Of a stretch of DNA of 64,000 bases, positions 12,370 to 23,522 are shown in pieces (positions within the stretch are counted from its first letter, which is position 1; each line of letters starts with the position of its first letter). This stretch comes from Chlorophyllum brunneum (Eukaryota > Basidiomycota > Agaricomycetes > Agaricales > Agaricaceae). The stretch is taken from contig OY756139.1 in NCBI GenBank assembly GCA_963576785.1, positions 930,001 through 994,000 of the forward strand. The letters are read 5' to 3'. The notes under the pieces were generated by a model that worked only from the letters and a program-made list of their open reading frames with translations, was not told the DNA's origin and did no database searches. A program made the position numbers and the translations under genes.

Positions 12370-14719
12370 TTAGGTGCTCAGTAAGGTTACCTTCAAAGGT
12401 AATTGGGACCCTTTCTCCACTTGGCCTTCGACCGTTGGAATCATCACAAAGCATGCCTCTCGCCGGAGCTTCTGAGCCTCCGGGGTGGTTGAGAATTCGA
12501 AATTCGATAGCAATTCTACCAAGAATGCTTGCAGCTCAATGACAGCGAATCGCCATCCAATGCATGACCTGAGGGTCGAAAATGTAGACCTCGGGTGAGA
12601 TACTATCGTAAGTCACGGGGGTTTGTCACGTACCTTATTCCAGCAGCAAATGTAAGCCTGATACAGACGTAATTCAAGGGACTGAGCATTCTTGACCATG
12701 CGCACCAGTTCATCACTCACATGTTACCGTAGACACCGACAGAGACGCCCTTGCCAACACCATCTTTGCGGAGCCACCTATCGGGGTTGAAGACGTCCGC
12801 ATCATGACCAAAAACGTCCTCGTTCCTGTAACCGCCACCACATTAATCTCAAGTCAATACTCCTGAAGATTAATAATGAATCGTTTCACCTGTTGTAGCC
12901 ACATATGGATGTGACGATTCGGACGCCCTCGGGCACAGGTAGCTCAGTGATGACTTTGCCCGTCGTCGTTGTGATCGGTTTCGACAATGGAAGAACGTCG
13001 TCCCGGGATGCTTGACGGAAGATATTATAGGTTGGGGGATTATACCGAAGTGATTCCTACAAGGTGTTCGGAACTGCGGTTAGCAAGGAGCGAGAAAAAC
13101 TCCTTTGATCACGGCTTACCTTGATCACCGCGTTCAAATAGGGCATAGAGTCGTAATCTGCTGCAGCAAACTCAATGTCTCCCCGACCATGGATTTCCCG
13201 TGTCTTGGCTTCAATTTCCTGACGAAGGCGAGTTTGCATCTCTGGATGTTTCGTGAGTTCCAGGAGCGTCCATGCCAGGCTATTGGATGTTGTCTCATGC
13301 CCCGCCAGAAGGAGTGTTCTATTTTTGTATGTCAATCATATTCGGGCCGACAAAATGCAATAACTCGTACCGCATTTGGGCCAACAGCTCTTCTTCACTG
13401 AGTTGTGTCATTTTATTTTCAGAAAGATTGGCCTTCACTAAGGCGACACTCAGCGGAAGCATACTTTTACACCGGAGCGACCTTACCCAATATGCTCATT
13501 ATATCGCGAGCACCTTTGCCTTGAACCACGGCTTCAGTCTTCTCCTCAACCAGGGACTTTGCCACCTTTGTCATGACTTTTCCGGCATAGCGCATGTGCT
13601 CCATTTTGGGATTGGGGATACGTGAAAGCCAGGTGAAAGGGATATATTGGAGGATGGATTGTACAATGATATCCCGCTTTGTCATTAAACCGAAGGCGTC
13701 GAGGCTATACGAGGTAAACGTCAGAGAAAGCTTAGCGTGAGGGTGGTAGCGCTTACAGTGCACCCTTCCATGCGCTGGTCACAACATTATTGGAGTCGTC
13801 CAATGAACCGAAGTGATAGTCAAAAGCGGCTAGGTGACGTTCGTCAGCCAATGCTGGTTTGTGGTAAATCAGACGGAATTACCGACGCCGAAAGCGTCCA
13901 ACATCGCACGAGAAACCCAATTGGGGACATCGAAGACCGCGGAGTCTCCCCCATGATTGGCGATGGCATCTTTCCATTTCTCTACGACCTGGAAACGATA
14001 TTATCAACCTGAAAGAGCATTATTCGAAAGAAAGGCTTGACGCACTTTCGATGCGTAGCTGCTGAAAATAGGAGCAAAAGCCTTGGATTCAGGTACGCCG
14101 AACCCGGGTAGCAGGATTTTGCGGTGTCTCTTGTGGTCTTCGCCTGAGGAGACGATAGTGAGTGACCGTGGAAAACAAAAGGAAGCGGACTCTTACCATC
14201 TGCCCATATGATACCCTTCCCGGAGATGGCTTCCGAGATGGCTCTTCTCTCGGGCTGCTTCTGAAAGAGGTAACCGGAGCTCTGATAGATGTACTGAAGA
14301 GCCTTGGGGTCAGAGATCATAAGACGATCCTCCTGAGAACGCCATATGTTAGTCTTCTCAGGATTGGCCATGAGCACGAGAAGCTCACGCCGAAAGCGGC
14401 TCTAAACCTGACAACGTCACCGTACGTCTCTCGCCACTTAAATTCCACCTAAATCAATGTAAGTCTCGTGTGTTGTATTTTGAGAGAGCGGGGCAACCTC
14501 TCCAACTTGATTTTGAAGGAGCTCACACAGGTTTCCTGTTAAATGTAGTGGATCAGATATGCGGACCTTTCATTGATACAATATTGAGTTACCGAAAATG
14601 AAACTTTCAGATTTAGGTCCGGGCAAACGTGCGATGGATATCCTGGTGAACCTGCGAAAGAGTATGCGCGCCACCAGCAGTGCAACTGCGGAAAACAGAG
14701 CGTTGAGGGTTAGAGCCAT
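12370..14719 (-). CDS. Cytochrome P450 monooxygenase
   Basis: Haem-thiolate monooxygenase, probably ER-anchored through the N-terminal hydrophobic helix (MALTLNALFSAVALLVARIL) followed by the proline-containing hinge LPGPK. Seen in order: W(K)RETYGDVV region; C-helix HKRHRKIL near 14150; I-helix TLLLAGHETTSNSLAWTLLEL (about 13320); the K-helix ExxR as ESLRYNPP (about 13050); the FNPDRW meander; and the haem loop FAAGIRSCIG, whose Cys is the iron ligand. The haem loop is split by a phase-2 intron between I and RSC (about 12572-12632). About ten short introns interrupt the gene. The tail ends VTLLST before the stop at 12370. Family-level substrate cannot be given. The layout is like CYP clans common in wood- and litter-decay basidiomycetes. 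A TATATAG lies about 55 bases upstream on the minus strand. Confidence 0.92.
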
Positions 14720-14771
14720 GGGTTATTGGAAGGGCAAAGGACGAAAGCTTAACTGTGGCGTTTGCTGCCTC

Positions 14772-14778
14772 TATATAA
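14772..14778 (-). promoter_or_regulatory. TATA box of the P450 gene
   Basis: TATATAG on the minus strand, about 55 bases before the ATG at 14719. Called from sequence and spacing only. Confidence 0.45.
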
Positions 14779-15523
14779 CCTCGCGGGTATCGGACGATAA
14801 TAATACGACCCAGAACAGCTGCTGGAGATCAACATCTTGACCTGCCAGGTCCCTGACCGGACAGGTATAAATGTGGAGTACACATTGATCAGCCCCGAAA
14901 GTCGGTTGCGGTTGCGTGAGATTTGAAATTCGAAATTTGATGGGCTACACTCATGAAGAATTTATCCCAGGACATTGTTTTGAATACACTGGCCGATTAC
15001 TTCGTATTTCTTATCGATATGACAGAATATCGATTACAAGGTTGAAGGGTCGTGGGTGGTATCCCCACCTGCTGAGGGCGGAACGGGAATAGGAAGTTTA
15101 GACATAGGTTGATGTATGCCCCAGCCTGAGTTCCTTCACGACGTTGGATATTGTCAACATCGCGTCTTGGTTAATATCCGTATGGATTGAAATTTGGCGC
15201 TGCACAAAGTGAGCGGAGTGGCGTAATAAATTTGGGAAATGGACAAAGCACGCAGGCGTCTGATGTGTTTTGATCCCACGAGCTCTCGGATGGGGAAATG
15301 CCTCGCCATTGATAGATTCTAGGGTCCAGCCGCACAGAAGGGAAAGATGCAGAATCAGAGCTGAGGGAGTCGAGTCCCTGGAGACCCTGTACATGCCAGA
15401 AATCGAACCTAGAGCAGACTGCAGGGCAGCGAAGGAAAAGGAATTCCAAAATGGGATGGCACGTGATTTCATGTATGTGGCAGAAAACGTTTCTGCCCAG
15501 CTAGGCAACACTGCTGAACTTGT
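14779..15523. other. Intergenic region between divergent P450 and Uso1 genes
   Basis: About 0.75 kb holding both promoters. A 137-codon frame on the minus strand (15098-15511) has no ATG at its start and no recognisable motif, so I do not call a gene. Confidence 0.5.
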
Positions 15524-18500
15524 ATGGAGTTCTTCTCACAAACCTATGTTGCTCTCCGAGGTCCGCAGGGTCAGCCGCAGACAGCTACAGAGACAATAGG
15601 ACGTCTCAGTGACCGCCTATCGCCTGCAACACTACTTGCGGACCGTCGTGCGGCCGTACTGGCTCTCAAGGGCCTCTGCCGCGACCACAAACAGGATGTC
15701 GGAGATCGTGCTCTTCCCGGGCTTTTGGATGTACTCGCTAGTGACGCAGAAATTGACGCTGATATCGGCAAAGCCATCCTCGAGACTTTGATCGTGCTGT
15801 GCGAGGTCGATACTGCGGATAGAGAACTCGGTTTCAAGTACACGGATATTGTTCTCGCTACAGAGAAGTCTGTCCACATATTGTTCGTGTTGCTCGGAGA
15901 TAGCAATTTCTACACACGCTTTTCGACAATCCAATACCTTGCTATCCTCCTTCAGAATCGGCGACAAGTGGTGCAAGCCTATTTCCTCAAAGCTCCAAAT
16001 GGGGCACGTAGTGTCATTGGGATCCTTGAGGACAAAAGAGAGATAATTAGAAATGGTGAGGCGAATTACTAAATTGTACAAAAAGTACGCTGATACCTTG
16101 TAGAGGCTTTGACAATGGTGCAAACGTTGGTAGCTCAAAGCCCGGACATCCAGAAAGTCCTCGCTTTCGAAGGCGCATTCGAGAAGCTATTCAATATCGT
16201 AACCCAAGAAGGCGGAATAGAAGGTGGCGTCGTATCTCAAGGGGCTTTAACGTGTGTCGATGTACTCCTACGGTTCAACGCGTCAAACCAGGTTCGCCCA
16301 CTTTCTTGAGTGTCACCCTCCGCAACAATGGCTTGCTTATACTGCCAAGAGTTATTTCAAAGAGACTCAACTTCCGCCTGTCCTATGTTCGCTTCTTTTG
16401 TATCCTTTCACACTCCCACTTCACGAACCAGCACCCCAAGAATTTGCTTTGCAATTCTGGGATGAGCAGAAAGCCATTAATGCCGGCCTCGTAATCGGGA
16501 TTTTAGGTATGCTCATCGGCAATAAGGGTAGTGGGGTCAGTGCTTCAATTTCTCGAACTAGCCCTTCCACTGACGAACGAAATAGCAGTCCCAAGAGGGG
16601 TCGGCCTATGTCCGGTGCCTCGTTGAGATCGGGCTTGCCTCCAACGCCCCCACCAAACTCAAGACACAGGTACGACTCATTTCCATCCGCTGATTTTCTA
16701 TCTAAATCGAAGGAAATAGTCACTCCACCTTCTTCCCGTCAATATGAACTTCCCCCTCTCGCAGATCATAGTCACACCCTATATGCCAGTGCCAGAAACG
16801 AATGGTGAAGAATGGGATCGGTTGGAACCAGCTTCCGCACTTGACGCCCTGGTGGAGCTCGCGCTTCATGGAGAATACAATGGACTGGATAGTGTTCAAC
16901 GGCTTAAAGATGGACTAGATCTTCGAGCAGCTGCTTCGGCAGTGTTTGAGGTGAGTACACGGATGGATTACGATCTACACTAGTTAATTGTACCAGAATT
17001 TTGTTCGCAAGGATGAGATCAGATATGCAATCCTCGAGGCGATGTTGCCACCTGCAGGTATGGTATTAATATGTTGTCTGCTCGAAGTAAAGTTGATAGC
17101 ATCTCAGATAACGGCCCAGCACCTCCCACTACACCTCTTCTACATGCTTTAGCATGTCCTCCAGATACATCTAGTGTTAACCTTGCGCATATCTCTTCTA
17201 CACACTTCGCCTGCCTTCTCTTCGCCCACATCCTACGTTCATCGCTTCGGGCGAAGACATCTGCCCGTCTGATTAAACCTAGTCCTCTTCACTCTCAAGC
17301 AACCTCAGATCCAGGCCAATTCTTTGTGCCCGCTGATGGTGGTCCTCCTACCATTCAAACCCAGCCGGATGATGAGGAACCACCACAGACGCTGTTACAA
17401 ATCCTGAGCGAGAATCTTTCGCTCGCCCTTCTAGCTCGTTCACGCCCTGACGCTTCCGACAGAGAAAACAGGGAGTGGGATCGTGTTGTTATTGGGTACC
17501 TATGTCTCTTGGGTCAGTGGCTCTGGGAGGACCCAAAGTCGGTCCGAGACCTCCTTGACGCTGGCGGCCTTGGAACGGTACGAGACCGCCCAATTTGATC
17601 GTAATTCTGCTCTCATACCCCCGGAACTAGTTGGTGGAACCAATTAACCAAATCTCCGAAAGCGATGTGCTTGTACCATCACTTTGTGCCTTCCTCCTGG
17701 GTATATGCTATGAGTTCAACCGGGAGCCTGGGGAAATTACAAGGTGAGAGGAACCAACTTTTCCCGCTTACATTATTTCACTCAACTGAATTACTACTCA
17801 GATCCACCATTCATCAGATCATTAACCGGCTGGGCATTGACAATCTTGTTTCACAGATTGCTCGGCTACGCGAGGATGACCGGTTCAGGGTTGTAGGCCC
17901 AGACAGTGTCGTCCAAGTCTCTCCACTTGTGACGAAACCAGGGCCCACTGCCTCTAAGCAAGCTACTCAGGAAGAGGCCGAGATATGGTTTGACTGGGCG
18001 TTTGTTGATTTCTGGAAGTCCAACTACTGTGAGAGCACGGTACTCGACATCCTCAATACATCCACTAACAGCGTATTAAACCAGACACTGTGCAGCGTGG
18101 TCTTCCAACTGATCCTGATCAGCTATCCTCGTCCGTTGGTGAGTACCCTACTTTTGTGTTATTTCTGCGCACCGTTTCATGTTCCCCAGGACAAAATCCG
18201 GAAACAGCCGTGCTAATCACCTCCCTCAGGGAGGTGATACGTAAACAGGTCGAAGAGATTGAATCCCTACAGAAGCAATTAAAAGGACAGTCTACGCAGC
18301 AAGATGACGTGAGAGCATTCTGACAATGATCCTTCTCGCAGACGAGTCTAATTTTTTATCAGGTCTTTAAGCTGCAGACGCAGGTCGCGGAGCTTACCGC
18401 TCAAGTGTCAGAATCTGAAGAGAAACAGAAAGACCTCGAGAAAGAGCAGGAAGATTTATTAGTCTTGCTGGATGAGGTTACTAACAAGAGAAAGCGTGAC

Positions 18501-18569
18501 AAGGCGAGACTTAGAGAGGCGAGCCTCGATGTATCTGAAGAAGAAGCTGATGACGAAAACGAGGAGTGA
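15524..18569 (+). CDS. uso1: General vesicular transport factor Uso1/p115
   Basis: Golgi tethering factor that docks ER-derived COPII vesicles with Rab1/Ypt1 and golgins. The armadillo-like head begins at ATG 15524 (MEFFSQTYVALRGPQG) and includes LSPATLLADRRAAVLALKGL, TRFSTIQYLAILLQNRR, IREALTMVQTLVAQSPDIQKV, the second head block IVTPYMPVPETNGEEWDRLEP, and the FENFVRKDEIRYAILEAMLPP-like block near 16990-17060. After it comes a short coiled coil (REVIRKQVEEIESLQKQLK; VFKLQTQVAELTAQVSESEE) and an acidic end (EEADDENEE). The tail is far shorter than in yeast Uso1 and closer to animal p115. First splice: 16053 to about 16105. One join near 16670-16765 could not be placed with certainty because the two frames do not meet at the obvious GT-AG pair, so the middle of the protein is provisional. 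Confidence 0.9.
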
Positions 18570-20140
18570 TTTGTCCGAGTTTGTTGCGTCGTCGTACTGT
18601 CACAGACATTGTACATAGACCGATTGTCAGAAGTTCCGAAAATCTACAACCCTAGTGGTGGATGGAAAGCCAGGTACAAAGGCTAGTGAACATTGAGTAA
18701 TGTCCTTACTCAGATATAGAATTACCATGACCGCACCCGGATCACACACACATTCTCATCGGATGGCAGCTAATCGTGGCTGTTTTGTTTTTTTGATGAA
18801 ACTTAGGTCAATCAAGGGACAGTGCCAATGGGTGGTAAATCGTCCAGGCCTTTTACTTGTTCATAACTAGATCCATACACCAGCTGAAAACCTGATACGC
18901 CATCCGGTCGTCTGGAAAACAGGGTTGGCCGAAGGCAGCCGCTTCCAACATCACCGAATCCACCTGGACCTGATTCCCGCACCACCCTCAGCCTGACTGC
19001 GTGCCTATTATAAGGTTGGAAGGCTCAAAGTCTACTCTAAAGCATTAGTAGATCTCCGTCCTGTAGCCGATTTGAGCCTCCCTTCGTTCTCGCAGCAAAG
19101 ATGCATGTAAGCGATATCACAGAAAGCCTTACGTGATTGCATATAGATCTACAAAGATCTGATTACCACCAACCAGCGGGTCCGACATCGGTACTGTTAA
19201 GTGCAAGCGCACATCCTAGATCATAGATCAGCGATCACTATGCTATGTACCTCCGAGTCGGTGAGAATTAAGAAAAGATAATTTCTCATGCCATCCATAG
19301 ATGTTGGTGCCTGGGGAACACCGGTTACAGGAGCACCATGTTGCGGTAGTTTAATCGAAAACTTCGGCACAGGATGAATGACCACATCATCCTTACCCCA
19401 TGACAGTAAATGGCAGTACGGCACAGCATCCCATCCATGTTATACGACCCCAGCACTCCGATCAGCCTGCTTTCATGGTTGAGACCTCCAACGGGAGAAT
19501 TTGCTCCTCGAACAGAACTGCCAAGGTGTAGACATCTGAGTGCTTATTTAATAAGGAGGGATTGATTCCGAGGCGGGCACAGGTACGGAGTTTTTTTTCT
19601 GACGCCGAAATTATAATGCAAGGGATCATCAGGACTGAGGAGGTACTAGAACGAAGCGGCTGAGCAGGGAAGAGCCCCAACTATAGTTACCCCGCTTGTC
19701 AACAAACGTCAGGCGCCGATAATACTCCGATGATGCATGACGGAGTATCTTCCGGTTGTTGAGCAGACCTGGTCAACATACACAATCCCAGCGCCGCGGG
19801 AGGAGCTAGCTGCCTCCCTGCAGATGACGGGAATGCGTGTAAAATACCCGCCTTAAAGGGCTTCATAGAAAGCTCGCTTCCTGTCCTTCTCTCGAAATTC
19901 ATTTTTTCATTTTTGTCAAAGGGGGTATGGGTCAAATAATCCGTTAGTAGATGATTCACCAGAAAGAGGCGAGCTTGTGATGGGTGGCTCGCGGGATTAT
20001 ACTACGGTGGAGTGCGAGACATTGAAGCCAGACATGCGATATCTGCCTTGACAGGGGCTGACGCATGATGGATTCAAAATCTTCAGGGATCGGACAAGAT
20101 GTGATGGGAGATTGGATTTGTCTCGCCGTTTCTTGGGCTC
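18570..20140. other. Gene-free stretch of about 1.6 kb
   Basis: Only scattered short frames (60-90 codons, both strands) are present, and none shows a family motif or joins into a chain. No repeats, terminal inverted repeats or transposase remnants are apparent. It could hold a non-coding transcript or a decayed gene; nothing in the sequence decides this. Confidence 0.4.
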
Positions 20141-20167
20141 GATGCTGTGTCTCAGGTAGAGATAAGA

Positions 20168-20987
20168 ATGGAAGCATGTATCCCTTGTGAAACTATACTC
20201 ACTGCCAACTGGTTCTCTGGACATCGCCACTCCGCTGTGTTGTCTGATTTTCGCCTCCGTGAATCTAATTTTCTATCTTGGCAAGAACTGGCCCTAGATT
20301 TGGTCATACAATTCGTGAAAACACCTGCGTGGTCTCGTCTTCCCCACCCATCACATCCCGCACTTGAGCCTGATTCCTGGCTTCCGCATCCAACGCCTAC
20401 GCTCAAAAGATTCCTGAACCAGATCAAAATAACATACCGTTTATGGAGACGGAAAGTGGTAATCAAGCACTCGAGTCCAATTGCGTCAAGATTGTGTCAC
20501 CAGTCCCTTTGCCATACACTGCCAGGAGCGAGGCAGTTCTGCTTTCTATGTCTTTCCCTCCACGAAGTATAAGTGTTTGCCTCACTGGACCCAGACTCTC
20601 GTCGCTCAACGCCCTCGCCCAGATTCTAAGGCCAGCCTTAGCTCAAGCGTCATTTCCAACCCGTCTTCTCAAACCTCAGGTCCCCGTATCGCTACCGCAG
20701 AACCCCAGCATATATCTGGTACCCCAGTGAAGAGGCCCAAGAAGGATGATTTCATCCTTGACCACGATGCTGTTGCGCGATATGGGCTTGTGACGGCTTC
20801 AACTCTGATGGCATTAACAGAGCCTTTTCTCATGGCATGGTGTCTGGATTGCGATACCGGGAACGAGCCTGCACCAGTTCGCGTTTCGACGGACCAACAG
20901 CACCCTCAATATCCCTCCCAGGCGCCGCCCCCTGTCCCCACTGGGGAAGACAACATTGACGGGATCAGGAACTCATGGGGATACTGA
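20168..20987 (+). CDS. Hypothetical protein of unknown family
   Basis: Not recognised. Two frames probably join through an intron near 20455-20500. The first contains SWQELALDLVIQFVKTP, LEPDSWLPHPTPTLKRFLNQ and ITYRLWRRK, a helical, Trp-rich start. The second is Ser/Pro-rich, then HDAVARYGLVTASTLMALTE and PFLMAWCLDCDTG, and ends GIRNSWGY. The start is uncertain: ATG at 20168 is the first in frame, but an upstream exon is possible. The gene would be convergent with the polygalacturonase, about 230 bases from its stop. The hydrophobic segment near the end could be a buried helix or a weak membrane segment. Confidence 0.4.
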
Positions 20988-21218
20988 ATGACTCAAATAT
21001 AGCGCATATCGTAGCATACATAGCTCTTGCCTTGCGTTGGACTCCACTCAGTCGCTTCCTCATCTGAAATGGTTGATATCCACGGGACGTTGGTTTCATC
21101 GCGGCAGTTTTCATCATTGAATACCATGAAGTGTAGAAGAGGTTACTCATTCCAATCCAACATAAGATCCCCATGTAGAAACCTTGTCACTGGAGTGCCA
21201 TTCTCCAGTACGAAGTGG

Positions 21219-23066
21219 CTACGTTCCACTACATTCCGGAAAGAGGTCGGCAGAACTTCCGCTGAGAACGACATTGGCACAAGTAAACTTGGCTGTACCG
21301 GACGGTGCACTACGAAATAGAAGTATGAGCCGGTCTTCTCCCAGCCGAAGGTCCTGTTGTGGGTACTGACCTCAAATGCAAGTCGTCAACCTCGATGTCA
21401 CTGCAACGTCCATCAGGAGAACATGTCAATGAGGCCACTACAGACTTGGTTGATGTTCCAGAAATACTATGCGCCGTTAGAACTTCATCAATTCGGTGGA
21501 GTAAAATGGAAGCTGACTTTCTGAACACGATATCTTGGATAAACGTGTTGGAGGGGAATTGGGCACATGCAGCTGCGTCCGTCATGTAGCACTGGAAAGT
21601 TCCTCAACAAACAGCTTCGGAGTGAGTCATGCCTGATTCCGAACCTGGTCAATAACTACAGGGTTGTCGACGCTGCTCTCCACAAAGCCATCAAAAGTAA
21701 CGTTCTTCACGATTCCACTACCGACATTCGGGCCAGCCCATGCCTTGATACGGGCACCGTTCTGCGCTTTGGTCATCTTGATATTCCTGATACATCAATC
21801 ATCAAAAATAGGACCTCGGTATGTTCAAAAAAATATTCTCACCTGGCGACAACGTTCTGTACGATGTCGAACATTCCGGGGAATTGGCCTAATGATCTGG
21901 AAAGGGTAACTTTAAAGCTCGACCCCAGATTTAGTGCGAACACCGGCCTACCCAACCGAAATGCCACTGGGTAGGTGGTTAGCGATAATACTGAACTGTA
22001 TCGGATTCAAGATGCTCACTGGGAACCAGTACAATCGAGGTTTTCGACAAGCACATTGGTGGCATCTTTTTACAGTGCTCACTTAGCCTATAAGAGATGC
22101 ATCCCTCGAGGTGACAACATACTAGGTTTGAAGGCCACGCAGTCATCCCCGTTTACAATCACAGAGTTCTTGATGGTGACGTTGTCGCTTCTGTATACGT
22201 TCCATCCATCTGTGTTAGCTGGATTATGCGAAGAGGTTGATGCAGCATGAATGTGTATGTTGTTATACACTACGCCTTGAGCCTCATTCACCTGGGCGAA
22301 CGGGGTGCCGATGAGAATGATGTTGACATCAATGAGCACGAATACGTACGAGATTGTGCCACTCAGGGCCATTGGTCATAGTTATGTCCTCAACAAGCAC
22401 GTTTGTCGCCTGGAAGATGGTCAGAGTGATGGGCCGCAGAAGGGAAGAATTGGAGGCACTGCATCCCTTTGAGAGCGGGTAGTGCGTAACAGAGCATTGA
22501 GGCTCACAATGTGTCATACCACAGCTGGAATTGATGCTCAGTAAGATTACTGCGGGAACTTGACGGGATGTATTCTCACCTGACCAGCACCGTCGAGTGT
22601 CCCTCCACCCGTCAGCACAATGTTTTGTCCTCCAAGAAGCCAAAACGTGATTTGGTTCTGGAATGGAATGAAGAATCCGTTCTGGTGCGTAACATCAGCT
22701 TAGAGAGCAATGTTGTAGATATATGGACCAACCCCTGTCCAATACGGAATATCGGGATTAAACCGCAAAGTTCCTTCCAATTGCTAAGGGAAAAGGTTAC
22801 TAAGTAAAATTAACAAGAATCCCAGAGGCCATGCTTACAATTGTCCTGTCCGATAAACCAGTCATATTCATCCGACTGGCGATATTTAACGTGGTGCCCT
22901 TTGGAATTAGGGTTGTTGGACATGAATTGACCGCACGCAAGAGTTGCGGGGCGTCATCACCACCACTAGCAGACAGAGTACAACCTGCTTGTGCAGCAGT
23001 CGCACTGATGGCCGCCAAAGCGGTGGCAGTTCCTAGTAGAATTTTGGTGAAGGGCGGTACCAACAT
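21219..23066 (-). CDS. Secreted polygalacturonase, glycoside hydrolase family 28
   Basis: Right-handed beta-helix pectinase that hydrolyses alpha-1,4-galacturonic linkages in plant pectin. The start at 23066 gives a signal peptide (MLVPPFTKILLGTATALAAI, then SATAAQA before the Cys). GH28 active-site motifs all appear: NTDGWNVYRSDNV, GDDC in VNGDDCVAFKP, CTGSHGISVGSLGQ, and ARIKAW. Two introns split the SHG motif: one at CA|T of His and one within VG|S; joining them restores the motif. Cys-rich tail motifs (NQACYMTDAAACAQFP, LTCSPDGRC, TCANVVLSG, LFPEC) fit an exo-type enzyme. The last exon (about 21219-21303) ends FPECSGT. About ten introns occur. An alternative ATG at 23123 would hide the signal peptide. 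Exo versus endo cannot be settled by eye. A TATA box precedes it. Confidence 0.9.
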
Positions 23067-23100
23067 TTCGTTCTGGCAGACTTTCTGTCGAGCATGTGGT

Positions 23101-23108
23101 TTTTTATA
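23101..23108 (-). promoter_or_regulatory. TATA box of the polygalacturonase gene
   Basis: TATAAAAA on the minus strand, about 38 bases before the chosen ATG at 23066. This spacing also argues against the longer reading from 23123. Confidence 0.45.
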
Positions 23109-23522
23109 CTGAGTTTTGGTCAAATACGGCGGCCCGCTACTGGGCTTCTTGTTGATTCTCCACGGCCACGGTCCGCCTGCGGGGAAGAGACATTCCTGGA
23201 CAACGTGTAGCCGTCGCTAAAGAGGTAGAAGCCTGGGAGATTTCGGTCAGGTAAGATAGTCATGACACAGTACACATGACCCTTGTAGGGTGCAAAGGAA
23301 ACAGCCGTCGGGGTCAATTTTTCTTCATTGGAGGATACGACGTAGCTAGAGCTTGCCAGCTGCCTATGACTTGGGATAAGGTGGTTCCCACGACATTCTT
23401 AATTTGGGTGATCGGGCACTATTTAGATTAAGTTTTCAAAACACAACAAGAAATGAACGGTTCATAGAAGTCAGGATTCAATATTCAACGTTCAATTTTC
23501 CATGTCCGACCTACGTAGAGCT

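Noticed and set aside
15098..15511. Minus-strand frame of 137 codons upstream of Uso1
   Set aside because: No ATG at its start, no motif, and it lies in the expected promoter region of two divergent genes.
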